From assembly GCA_037974665.1 (NCBI GenBank), contig CM075770.1, forward strand, positions 136,501-200,500: a DNA stretch of 64,000 bases, written 5' to 3'. The notes under the pieces are model-generated. The model was not told the origin of the DNA, searched no databases, and saw only the letters and a program-made list of their open reading frames with translations. A program made the translations under genes and the position numbers. This DNA comes from Ehretia macrophylla. Its lineage: Eukaryota > Streptophyta > Magnoliopsida > Boraginales > Ehretiaceae. Positions 22,460 through 34,760 of the stretch are shown piece after piece. Position 1 is the first letter of the stretch; each line of letters opens with the position of its first letter.

Positions 22460-25400
22460 ATGGGCCCAGCCACTACATGAAGCGATATTGTCTTTCCCAT
22501 TGTTTCATAGGATTCAGTAATAGAAATGTGATGGATTAAGTTGTCGTCCTTTTCGCGGCTCCTGACGTACAATCCGGGATGAAAAAACAACGCAAAAGAA
22601 GAAAAATGGCCCGAAACTGATGAAAACTTTCGATTATGGGCTCTGAAAATAGGCGTAAGTGAGCAGGCTTGCTAACTTCGTCGTAGAGCTCTCGGAAAGC
22701 TTTCCAACGGTATGTTGTACACCGCGTAACTCCTTTCAGATTAAAAGTTATGGGCACCAGAGCGACGGAGACCTGGTCACAAGCCCTAAGCCCTCGATTT
22801 GCGGTCCTAGCCTCTACGTGAAGCGAATTTGTCTTGCCTAAGATGCCATGGGATTCGATAATATAAATGTGGTGGATTAGGTTGTCGTCTTTTTCGTGGC
22901 TCCCAACGTACGATCTGGGACAGAAAAATAGCGCAAAAGAAGAAAAGTGTGCCAAAACTGATGAAAACGTTCAATTTTGGGCTCCAAAAATAGGCACAGC
23001 CGAGCAGGCTTGCTGCCCCCGTCTTAGAGCTCTCGTAGAGCTTTCCAACGGTATGCTGTGCGCTGCGTAACGGATCAAAAGTTATGGGACCGGAGAGACG
23101 GAGACATGGCCTTAAGCCCTACGCCCTCGATTTGCGGTCCCAGCCTCTACGTGAAGCGAAGTTGTCTTGCCCAATGTTTTGTGGGATTCGGTAAAAGAAA
23201 TGTGATGGATTAAGTTGTCGTCTTTTTCGTGGCTCACGATGTACGATCCGGGATGAAAAAAAAATAGAAAAGAAGAAAAGTAACCCAAAACTTATGAAAA
23301 AAACTTATGAAAATGTTTGATTTTGTTCTCCGAAAATAGGCACAGCCGAGCAGGCTTGCTACCCCCATCGTAGAGCGCTCGGAGAGCTTTCCAACGGTAT
23401 GTTGTACGCCGCGTAACTACTTACAGATCAAAAGTTTTGGGCACCAGAGTGACGGATACCTGGTCACAAGCCCCATGGCCTCGATTTGCGGGCCCTGCCT
23501 CTACGTGATGTGAAGTTGTCTTGCCCAAGATGCCGTGGGATTCGGTAATAGAAATGTGATGGATTAGGTCATTGTCCTTTTTGCGGCTCGCGTCGTACGA
23601 TCCGGGATGAAAAAATATCGCAAAAGAAGAAAAGTGTCCCAAAACTGTTGAAAACATTCAATTTTGGGCTCTAAAATTGGGCACAACTCAGCAAGCTTGC
23701 TGCCCCTATCGTAGAACTCTCGGAGAGCTTTCCAACGGTATGTTGTGCGCCGTGTAACTCCTTATGGAGCAAAAGTTATGGGCATTGGAGCGACGGAGAT
23801 CGTGTCCCAAGCCCCACGCCCTCGGTTTGCGGGCCCAGCCTCTACGTGAAGCGAAGTTGACTAGCCCAAGGTGCCATGGGATTTGGTAATAGAAATGTGA
23901 TGGATTAGGTTGTCATCCTTTTTGTGACTCATAACGTACGATCCGGACGAAAAAATAGCGCAAAAGAAGAAAAGTGTCTTAAAACTAATGAATACGTTCG
24001 ATTTTGTTCTCTGAAAACAGGCACAACTTAGCTTGCTTGCTGCCCCCGTCGTAGAGCTCTTGGAAAGCTTTCCAACGGTATGCTGTGCATCGCGTAACTC
24101 CTCACATATCAAAAGTTATGGGCACCAGAGTGACGGATACCTGGTCACAAGCCCCATGGCCTCGGTTTGCGGGCCCTACCTCTACGTGATGTAAAATTGT
24201 CTTGCCCAAGGTGCCGTTGGATTCGGTAATAAAAATGTGATGGAGTGGGTTGTTGTCCTTTTTACGGCTCGCGTCGTACGATCCAGGACGAAAAAATATC
24301 GCAAAAGGAGAAAAATGTCCCAAAACTAGTGAAAACATTCAATTTTGGGCTCCAAAATCGTGCACAGCCGAGCAGGCTTGCTACCCACGTCGTAGAGATC
24401 TCGAAGTGCTTTCCAACGGTATGCTCTGCGCCATGTAAATCCTTACGGATCAAAAGTTATGGGCACCGGAGCAACGGATACCTGGTCGCAAGCCCTACAC
24501 CCTCGGTTTGCGGGCCCAGCCTCTACGTGAAGTGAAGTTATCTTGCCCAAGGTGCCATGGGATTTGGTAATAAAAATGTGATGGATTAGGGTGTCGCCCT
24601 TTTCGCGACTCATGATGTACGATTCGGGATAAAAAAAACTGCGCAAAAGAAGAAAAGTATCATAAAACTGTTGAAAACGTTCATTTTTGGGCTCCGAAAA
24701 TAAGCGCAGCTGAGTAGGCTTGCTGCCCACTCGTAGAGCTCTCGGAGAGCTTTCCAACAGTATGTTGTGCGCCGCGTAACTCCTTATGGATCAAAAGTGA
24801 TGGGCACCAGAGCAACGGAGATCTAGTCCCAAGCCCCACGCCTTCAGTTTGCGGGCCCAGCCACTACGTGAATTGAAGTTGGTCTTGCCCAATGTTCCAT
24901 GGGATTCGGTAATAGAAATGTGATGGATTAAGTTGTCGTCCTTTTTGCAACTCATGACGTACGATCCGGGACGAAAAAATAGCGCAAAAGAAGAAAAGTG
25001 TGCCAAAACTGATGAAAACGTTCAATTTTGGGCTCCAAAAATAGGCACAGCCGAGCAGGCTTGCTACTAGCATTGTAGAGCACTCGAAGAACTTTCCAAC
25101 GGTATGTTGTGCGCCATGTAACTCCTTACGGATCAAAAGTTATTGGCACCGGTGCAACAGAGACATGGTTTCAAGCCCCACACCCTCGATTTGCGGGCCC
25201 AGCCTCTACATGAAGCGAAATTGTCTTACCAAAGGTGCCTTGGAATTTGGTAATAGAAATGTGATGGATTAGGTTGTCGTCCTTTTCGCGGCTCACGACG
25301 TACGATCCGGGACACAAAAATATAGTAAAGGAAAAAAAATGTACCAAAATTGATGAAAACGTTCGATTTTGTTCTCCAAAAATAGGCGCAGCTGAGCAGG

Positions 25401-27290
25401 CTTGCTCCCCACGTCGTAAAGCTCTCAGAGAGCTTTCTAACGGTATGCTGTGAGCCGCATAACTCCTTACGGATCAAAAGTTATAGGCACCCGAGCGACG
25501 GAGATCTGGTCCCAAGCCCCATGGCCTCGGTTTGCGGGACCTGCCTCTACCTGATGTGAAGTTGTCTTGCCCAGGGTGTCATAGGATTTAGTAATAGAAA
25601 TGTGATGGATTAGGTTGTTGTCCATTTTGAGGCTGACGATGTACGAACCGGGACGAAAAAATAGCGCAAAAGAAGAAAAGTATCCCGAAACTATTGAAAA
25701 CGTTAGATTTTGGGCAACGAAAAAGGCATAGCCGAGCACGCTTGTTGCCCCTGTCGTAGAGCTCTCGAAGAACTTTCCAACGGTATGCTGTACACCGCGT
25801 AACTCCTTACGGGTCAAAAGTTATGGGCACCGGAGCAACGTATACCTGGTCACAAGTCCGACGCCCTCAGTTTGCGGGCCCAGCCACTGCATGAAGTGAT
25901 GTTGTCTTTCTTATTGTTTCATGGGATTCGGTAATAGAAAGGTGATGGATTAAGTTGTCATCCTTTTCGCGGCTCACAATGTACTATCCGGGATGAAAAA
26001 CAGCGCCAAAGAAGAAAAGTGTCCCGAAACTATTGAAAACGTTTGATTTTGGGCTCTGAAAACACGCACAGCCTAGCAGGCTTGCTGCCGCCGTCGTAGA
26101 GCTCTCGGAGAGCTTTCCAACGGTATGCTATACGCCACGTAACTCCTTACGGATCAAAAGTTATGGGCACCAGAGCGACAGAGACCTAGTCTAAAGCCCC
26201 ACGCCCTCGGTTTGCGGGCCCTGCCACTATGTGAAGCGAAATTGTCTTGCCCATTGTTCTGTGGGATTCGGTAATAGAAATGTGATGGATTAAGTTATCG
26301 TCCTTTTCGCAGCTCATGACGTTCGATCTGGGACGGAAAAACAGTGCAAAAGAAGAAAAGTGGCACGAAACTGATGAAAACTTTTATTTTATTCTCCTAA
26401 AACAAGCGCAGCCGAGCAAGCTTCATGCCCCCGTCGTAGAGCTCTCAGAGAGCTTTCCAACGGTATGCTGTTCGCCACATAACTCCTTACGGATCAAAAG
26501 TTATGGGCACCAGAGCGACGGAGACTTGGTCACAAGCCCTATGGCCTCGGTTTGCGGGCCCTGCCTCTACGTGATGTGAAGTTGTCTTGCCCAAGGTGCC
26601 GTTGGATTCGGTAATAAAAATGTGATGGATTGGGTTGTTGCCCTTTTTGCGGCTCGCGTCGAACGATCCAAGACGAAAAAACATCGCAAAAGAAGAAAAG
26701 TGTCCCAAAACTGGTGAAACCATTCAATTTTTGGCTCCAAAATCGTGCATAGCCGAGCAGGCTTGCTGCTCCCATCATAGAGCTCTCGAAGAGCTTTCCA
26801 ACGGTATGCTGTGCGCCGTATAAATCTTTACGGATCAAAAGTTATGGGCACCGGAGCAATAGATACCTATTCACAAGCCCCACGCCCTCGGTTTGTGGGC
26901 CCTGCCTCTACATGAAGTGACATTGTGTTGCCCAAGGTGCGGTGGGATTGGCTAATAGAAACGTGATGGATTAGGTTGTCATCCTTTTCACGGCTCGCGA
27001 CGTATGATCCGGGACGAAAAAATAGCGCAAAAGAACAAAAGTATCCTGAAACTGTTGAAAACGTTTGCTTTTGGGCTCTGAAAATAGGTGCTTCTGAGCA
27101 GGCTTGCTGCCCACTCGTAGAGCTCTCGAAGTGATTTCCAACGTTATGTTGTGCACCGCGTAACTCCTTACAGATCAAAACTTATGGGCACCAGAGCGAC
27201 GGTGATCTGGTCTCAAGCCCCACGCCCTCAGTTTGCGGGCCCAGCCACTACATGAAGTGAAGTTGTCTTGGTCAATGTTCCGTGGGATTC
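22460..27290 (+). repeat. Satellite array 3, ~14 monomers, contains a 7-monomer duplicated block
   Basis: Continues array 2 across the solo LTR in the same monomer phase. Two stretches, from about 24211 and about 26596 (2385 bp apart, seven monomers), share rare variants such as GCCGTTGGATTCGGTAATAA, CTCCAAAATCGTGCA and a TGCCCACTCGTAG deletion variant. A D-type monomer near 23101 precedes an A-type near 23466, and another at 25166 precedes an A-type at 25515. Minor defects include a 7-bp loss at about 23070 and a small duplication of AACTTATGAAA near 23290. No gene seen. Confidence 0.95.
24211..27290 (+). repeat. Higher-order repeat, 7 monomers (2385 bp) apart
   Basis: Copy 1 is about 24211-24905 and copy 2 about 26596-27290. 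The shared private variants span two consecutive monomers: AATAAAAATGTGATGGA, then AAAATCGTGCA, then CCCACTCGTAG, then GCCACTAC with CAATGTTCC. Copy 2 ends at the orientation switch. Confidence 0.75.
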
Positions 27291-28888
27291 TGCTTGGATC
27301 GTACGTCGTGAGCCGCAAAAAGGATGACAACTTAATCCATCACATTTCTATTACCGAATCCCAACAGAACATTGGGCAAGACAACTTCACTTCACGTAGT
27401 GGCTGGCCCCGCAAACTGAGGGCGTGGGGCTTGGGACTTGGTCTCCGTCGCACTAGTGCCTATAACTTTTGATTCGCAAGGAGTTATACGGCGTACAGCA
27501 TACCGTTAGAAAGCTCTCTGAGAGCTCTGCGACGGCGGCAGCAAGCCTGCTCGGCTGTGCTTGTTTTCAGAGCCCAAAATTGAACGTTTTCATCAGTATC
27601 GAGACACTTTACTTCTTTTGTGCTATTTTTTCGTCCCGCATCGTACGTCGTGATCCGTGAAAAGGACGACAACTTAACCCATCACATTTCTATTTCTGAA
27701 TCCCACGAAACAATGAGAAAGACAACATCGCTACATGTAGTAGCTGGGCTCGCAAATTGAGGGCGCAGGACTTGTGACCAGGTATCCGTTGCTCCGGTGC
27801 CCATAACTTTTGACCCGTTAGGATTTACGCGGCGCACAACATACCGTTGGAAAGCTCTTCGAGAGCTCTACGACAGGGGAAACAAGCGTGCTTGGCTGTG
27901 CCCTTTTTCGGTGCCCAAAATTAAACATTTTCAATAATTTTGGGATACTTTTCTTCTTTTGCGCTATTTTTTCATCCCGGATCGTACGACGCGAGGCGCA
28001 AAAAGGACAACAACCTAATCCAACACATTTCTATTACCGAATCCCATGGCACCTTGGGCAAGACAACTTCACATCAGGTAGAGGCAGGGCCCGAAAACTG
28101 AGGCCATGGGGCTTGGGACCAGGTCTCCATCGCTCCGGTGCCCATAACTTTTGATCTGTATGGAGTTACGCAGCGCACAACATACCGTTAGAAAATCCTC
28201 CGAGAGCTCTATGACAAGGTCAGCAAGCCTACTCGGCTGTGCCTATTTAGGGAGAACAAAATCCAACATTTTCATCAGTTTCGGAACACTTTTCTTCTTT
28301 TGCGATATTTTTGGGTCCCGGATCGTTCGTCGTGAGCCGCGAAAAGGACGACAACCTAATCCATCACAATTCTATTACCGCATGCCACAACACCTAGGGC
28401 AAGACAACTTCACTTCACGTAGAGGCTAAGACCACAAATCGAGGGCGTGGGGCTTGAAACCATGTCTCCGTCGCACCAGTGCGAATAACTTTTGATCCGT
28501 AAGGAGTTACGTGGCGCACAACATACAGTTGGAAAGTTCTCCGAGTGCTCTACAATGCTGGTAGGAAGCCTACTCGGCTGTCCCTATTTTCGGCGCCCAA
28601 AATTGAACGCTTTCATCAGTTTCGGGACACTTTACTTCTTTTGCGCTATTTTTCCGTCCAGGAATGTACGTCATGAGCCGCGAAAAGGACGACAACTTAA
28701 TCCATCACATTTCTATTACCGAATCCCACGGAACATTGGCCAAGACAACTTCACTTCATGTAGTGGCTGGGCCCGCAAACTGAGGGCGTGGGGCTTGAGA
28801 CCAGATCACCGTCGCTCTGGTGCCCATAAGTTTTGATCCGTAAGGAGTTACGCGGCGCACAACATAACGGAAATCACTTCGAGAGCTC
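27120..28888. repeat. Inverted duplication around the satellite orientation switch
   Basis: Left arm 27120-27290 (+) and right arm 28721-28888 (-) are reverse complements, with three substitutions and one 3-bp gap by my alignment. They share private variants, for example CACCAGAGCGACGGTGATCT at 27189-27208 against its complement at 28803-28822. The 1430-bp spacer 27291-28720 is ordinary minus-sense satellite. The switch is at 27290/27291, after GTGGGATTC and before TGCTTGGATCGTACG. Confidence 0.88.
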
Positions 28889-30199
28889 TACGACGTGGGC
28901 AGCAAGCCTGCTCACCAGCGCCTATTTTCGGAGCCCAAAATCAAACGTTTTCATCAGTTTCAGGACACTTTTCTTCCATTGCACTATTTTTTCGTCCCGG
29001 ATCGTACGTCGTGAGCCGCGAAAAGGACGACAACCTAATCCATCACATTTCTATTACCAAATCCCACAACACCTTGGGCAAGACAACTTCACTTAACGTA
29101 GAGGCTGGGCCCGTAAACCGAGTGCGTAGGGCTTGTGACCAAGTCTCTGTCGCTCTGGTGCCCATAACTTTTGATCCGTAAGAATTTATACGGCACACAG
29201 CATACCGTTGGAAAGCTCTTCGAGAGTTCTACATTGGGGACATCAAGCCTGCTCGGCTGCCCCTATTTTAGGGGCCCAAATTCGAACATTTTCATCAGTT
29301 TTGGGATACGTTTCATCTTTTGCGCTATTTTTTTTATCCCGGATCGTACGTTGCGAGCCGCGAAAAGGACGACAACCTAATACATCACATTTCTATTACC
29401 GAATCACATGGCACCTTGGGCAAGACAACTTCACTTCATGTAGAGGCTGGGCCCGTAAATAGAGGGCGTGGGGCTTGTGACCACGTATCCGTCGCTCCGG
29501 TACCCATAACTTTTGATCCGTAAGGAGTTACGCGGCGCACAACATACCGTTAGAAAGCTCTTTGAGAGCTCTACCACAGGGGCAGCAAGCTTGCTTGGTT
29601 GCGCCTATTTTCGGAGCACAAAATCGAACGTTTTAATCAATTTTGGGATACATTTCTTCTTTTGCGCTGTTTTTTCACCCCGGATCGTACGTCGTGAGCC
29701 GCGAAAAGAAAGACAATTTAGTCCATCACATTTCTATTACCGAATCCCACAGCACCTTGGGTAAGAGAACTTCACTCCACGAAGAGGCTGGGCCCGCAAA
29801 CCGACAGCGTAGGGCTTTTGACCAGGTATCCATTGCTCCAGTGCACATAAGTTTTTATCCGTAAGGAGTTACGCAGCGCATAGCATACCGTTGGAAAACT
29901 CTCTGAGATGTCTACCACGGGGCAGCAAGTCTGCTATGCTGCGCCTATTTTCGGAGGCCAAAATCGAATGTTTTCACCAGTAGCGGGACACTTTTCTTCA
30001 TTTGCTATGTTTTTTCGTCCCGGATCGTACGTCGTGAGACGCGAAAAGGGCGACAACCTAATCCATCACATTTCTATTACTGAATCCCATGGCACCTTAG
30101 GCAAGAGAACTTCACTTCACGTAGAGGCTGGACTTGCAAATCGAGGGCGTGGGGCTTTTGACCTGGTATCCGTCGCTCCAGTGCTCATTACTGTTGATC

Positions 30200-30440
30200 C
30201 GTAATGAGTTACGTAGCGCACAGCATACCGTTGAAAAACTCACTGAGAGCTCTACGACGGGGGAATAAAGCGTTCTCAGATGCGACTATTTTCGGAGCCC
30301 AAAATCAAACTTTTTCATCCGTTTCGGGATAGATTTCTTCTTTTGCGCAGTTTTTTCATCCCGGATCGTACGTCGTGGGCCAGCAAACTGAGGGCGTCGG
30401 GCTTATAACCAGGTATCCATCGCTCCGGTGCCCATTACTT
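30200..30440 (-). repeat. Truncated monomer with ~110-bp internal deletion
   Basis: GTACGTCGTG joins directly to GGCCAGCAAACTGAGG at about 30375-30378, skipping the part of the monomer that holds AGCCGCGAAAAGG through the GTAGAGGCT landmark. The neighbours are full length. Confidence 0.85.
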
Positions 30441-33400
30441 TTAATCCGTAAGGAGTTACGTGGTGTACAGCATACCGTTGAAAAGCTCTCCGAGAGCTCT
30501 ACAATATGGGTAGGAAGGCTGCTCGATTGTGACAATTTTTGGAGCCCAAAATCGAATATTTTTATCAGTTTTGGGACACTTTTCTTCTTTTACGCTATTT
30601 TTTCATCCCGATTCGAACGTCGTGAGCCGCGAAGATGACGACAACCAAATCCATCATATTTCTATTACTGAATCCCATGGCACCGTGGGCAAGAGAACTT
30701 CACTTCACGCAAGGGCTGGGCCCGCAAATTGAGGGCGTGGGGCTTATGACAAGGTATCCGTCGTTCCGTTGCCCATAAATTTGGATATGTAAGGAGTTAT
30801 GCATCGCCTAGCATACCGTTAGAAAGCTCTATGAGAGCTCTACCACAGGGGCAGAAAGCCTGCTTGGCTGCATCTGTTTTCGGAGCCCAAAATCAAACAT
30901 TTACATCAGTTTTGGGACACATTTCTACTTTTACGCTATTTTTTCATCCCGGATCGTGCGTCGTGAGCCGCGAAAAGAAAGACAACCTAATCTATCACAT
31001 TTCTATTTTAGAATCCCACGGCACCTTGGGCAAGAGAACTTCACTTCACGTAGAGGCTGGGACCGCAAACCGAGGGCGTGGGGCTAGTGGCCAGGTGTCC
31101 AACGCTCCGGTGCCCATAACTTTTGATCTGTAATGAGTTACGCGGCGCATAGCATAATGTTGGAAAGATCTCTGAGAGTTCGACCACTGGGGCAACAAGC
31201 CTGCTCGACTACGCCTATTTCAGAGTCCAAAATCGAACGTTTTTATCAGTTTCGAGACACTTTTCTTCTTTTTCAAAGTTTTTTTGTCCCCGATCGTACG
31301 CCGTGAGCCACGAAAAGAAAGACAACCTAGTCCATCACATTTCTATTACCGAATCGCATGGCACCTTGGGCAAGAGAACTTCATTTTTCATAGAGGCTGG
31401 GCCAGCAAACCGAGGGCGTGGGGCTTATGACCAGGTATCCGTCGCTTCGGTACCCATAACTTTTGATCCGTAAGCAATTACGCGGCGCAAAGCAAACTGT
31501 TGGAAAGCTCTTCGAGAGTTCTACGATGGGGACAACAAGCTTACTCGGCTGCGCCTATTTTCAGGGCCCAAAATCGAACATTTTCATCAGTTTTATGATA
31601 CTTTTCTTCTTTCGCGCTATTTTTCTATCTCGGATCGTACATCGTGAGCCGCAAAAAGGATGACAACCTAATCCATCACATTTCTATTATCGAATCCCAT
31701 GGCACTTTGGGCTGGACAACTTCACTTCACGTAGAGGCTAGGCCCGCAAAACGAGGGTGTGGGGCTTTTGACCAGGTATTCGTCGGTCCGGTGCCCATAA
31801 GTTTTGATCTGTAAGGAGTTACGAGGGGTACAGCATACCGTTGGAAAGTTCTCCGAGAGCTCTACGACAAAGGCAGCAAGGCTGCTTCACTGCACCTATT
31901 TTCGTAGCCCAAAATCTAACATTCTCATCAGTTTCTGTGTACTTTTCTTCTTTTGCGCTGTTTTTCTGTCCCGGATCGTACGTTGTGAGCCGCGAAAATG
32001 ACGACAACCTAATCCATCACATTTCTATTACCGAATCCCATGTCACCTTGAACAACACAACTTCACTTGACATAGAGGCTGGGCCCGCAAACCGAGGGCG
32101 TGGGGCTTCTGACCAGGTATCCGTCGCTCGGGTGCCCATAATTTTTTATCCGTAAGGAGTTACACGGTGCATAGGATACCCTTGGAAAGCTCTCCGAGTG
32201 CTCTACCATGGGGGCAGCAAGCCTGCTCGTCTGCGCCTATTTTCGAAACCCAAAATTGAACGTTTACATCAGTTTCGGGACACATTTCTTATTTTTCGCT
32301 GTTTTTTCGTTCCGGATCGTACGTCGTGAGCCACAAAAAGAAAGACAACCTAATCCATCACATTTATATTACCGAATCCCATAGCACCTTGGGCAAGAGA
32401 ACTTCACTTCACGTAGAAGTTGGGACTGCAAACCGAGGGCGTGGGGCTTGTGACCAGGCATCCATCACTCCGGTGCCCATAACTTTTCATCCGTAAGAAG
32501 TTACACGGCGCATAGCAAACCGTTGGAAAGCACTCTGAGAGTTCTACCACGGGGGCAACAAGCTTGCTCGGCTGTGCTTGTTTTCGGAGACCAAAATTGA
32601 ATGTTTTCATCAGTTTCGGGACATTTTTCTTCTTTTGCGCTGTTTTTTCATCCAAGATCGTACGTCGTGAGCCGCGAAAAGAAAGACAACCTAGTCCATC
32701 ACTTTTCTATTACCGAATTCCACAACACCTTAGGCAAGAGAACTTCACTTCACGTAGAGGCTGGGTCCGCAAACCGAGGGTGTAGGGCTTTTGACTAGGT
32801 ATCCGTCGCTCCGGTGCCCATAACTTTTGATCCGTAAGGAGTTACGTGGTGCACAGTATACTGTTGGAAAGCTCTACGACAGGGGCAGAAAGCTTTCTCA
32901 ACTGCAACTATTTTCGGAGCCCAAAATCGAACGTTTTCATCAATTTTCGGACAGTTTTCTTCTTTTGCTCTATTTTTTCATCCCGAATCGTACGTCGTGA
33001 ACCGCAAAAAGAAAGACAACGTAATCCATCACATTTCTATTACCGAATCCCATGGCACCTTGCGCAAGAGAACTTCACTTCATGTAGAGGCTGGGCCCGT
33101 AAACAGAGGGCGTGGGGCTTGTGACTAGGTATCCGTCGCTCCGGTGCCCATAACTTTTGATCTGTAACGAGTTACGTGGCGTACAACATACTGTTGGAAA
33201 GCTCTACGAGAGCTCTATGACGGGGTCAGCAAGGCTGCTCGATTGTGCCTATTTTTGGAGCCCCAAATTGAACGTTTTCATCAATTTCGGCACACTTTTC
33301 TACTTTTGCGCTATTTTTTCATCCCGGATCGTGCGTCGTGAGCAGCGAAAATGTCGACAACCTAATCTATCACATTTCTATTTCCAAATCCCCCGGTATC

Positions 33401-34719
33401 TTGGGCAAGAGAACTTCACTTCACGTAGAGGCTGGGCCCGCAAACCGAGGGCGTGGGGCTTGTGACTAGGTATCTGTTACTCCGGTGCCCATAATTTTTG
33501 ATCTGTAAGGAGTTACGCAACGCACAGTATACCGTTGGAAAGATCTTCGAGAGTTCTATGATGGGGACAACAAGCTTGCTCGGCTGCGCCTATTTTCGGA
33601 GCCCAAAATCAAACGGTTTCATCAGTTTCGGGATAATTTTCTTCTTTTGCTCTATTTTTTCGTCCTGTATCATACGTCGTGAGCCGCGAAAAGAAAGACA
33701 TCCTAATCCATCATATTTTTATTACAGAATCCCGCGGCACCTTGGGCAAGAGAACTTGACTTCACGTAGAGGCTGGGCCCGAAAATCGAGGGTGTGGGAC
33801 TTTTGACCAGGTATCCGTCGCTTCGGTGCACATAACTTTTGATCCGTAAGGAGTTACGTGGCGTACATCATACCGTTGGAAGGCTCTCCTAGAGCTCTAC
33901 GATGGGGGCAGCAAGCTTACTCGACTGCACCTATTTTCAGAAACCAAAATTGAACGTTTTCATCAGTTTCGGGACACAATTCTTCTTTTGAGCTATTTTT
34001 TTGTCCTTGATCGTATGTCGTGAGCCGCGAAAAAGATGGCAACCTAATCCATCACATTTCTATACTACTGAATCCTACAGTACCTTGGACAAGGGAACTT
34101 CACTTCACGTAGAGGTTGGGCCTGCAAACCGAGGACGTAGGGGCTGTGATCAGGTATCTGTCACTCCAATGCCCCTAACTTTTGATCCGTAAGGAGTTAC
34201 GCGGCGCACACCATACCGTTAGATAGCTCTCTGAGAGTTCTACGACAGGGGCACCAAGCCTGCTCGGCTGCGCCTATCTTCGGAGCCCAAAATTGAATGT
34301 TTTCATCAGTATATGGACAATTTTCTTCTTTGGCACTGTTTTTCCATCCTGGATCGTACGTCGTGAGCCGCGAAAAGGACGACAACCAAATCCATCACAT
34401 TTCTATTACCGAATCTCCCGGCACCTTAGGCAAGAGAACTTCACTTCACGTAGAGGCTGGGCCCGCAAATCGAGGGTGTGCGACTTTTGACTAGGTATCC
34501 GTCGCTTCGGTGCCCATAACTTTTGATCTGTAAGGAGTTACGTGGCGTACAACATACCGTTGGAAAGCTCTCTGAGAGCTCTACGATGGGGGCAGCAAGG
34601 TTACTCGATTGCGCTTATTTTCGAAAACCAAAATTGAACGTTTTCATCAGTTTCGGGATACTTTTCTTCTTTTGCGCTGTTTTTTCATCCCGAATCGTAC
34701 GTCGTGAGCCGAAAAAATG

Positions 34720-34760
34720 ATGACAACCTAATCCACCCATAACTTTTGATCCGCAAGGAG
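34720..34760 (-). repeat. Truncated monomer with a large internal deletion
   Basis: CAACCTAATCCA joins to CCCATAACTTTTGATCC at about 34736. The segment from ATCACATTTCTATTACC to CTCCGGTG, well over 100 bp, is missing. Confidence 0.85.

Noticed and set aside
28492-28836. Recurrent 100-116 codon open frames in satellite (peptide beginning IRKELRGAQHTVGK)
   Set aside because: They begin at TTG or GTG, not ATG, in most monomers. They exist in two overlapping frames plus the antisense, and the 340-341 bp period is not a multiple of three, so no frame is kept between monomers. This is composition, not coding.
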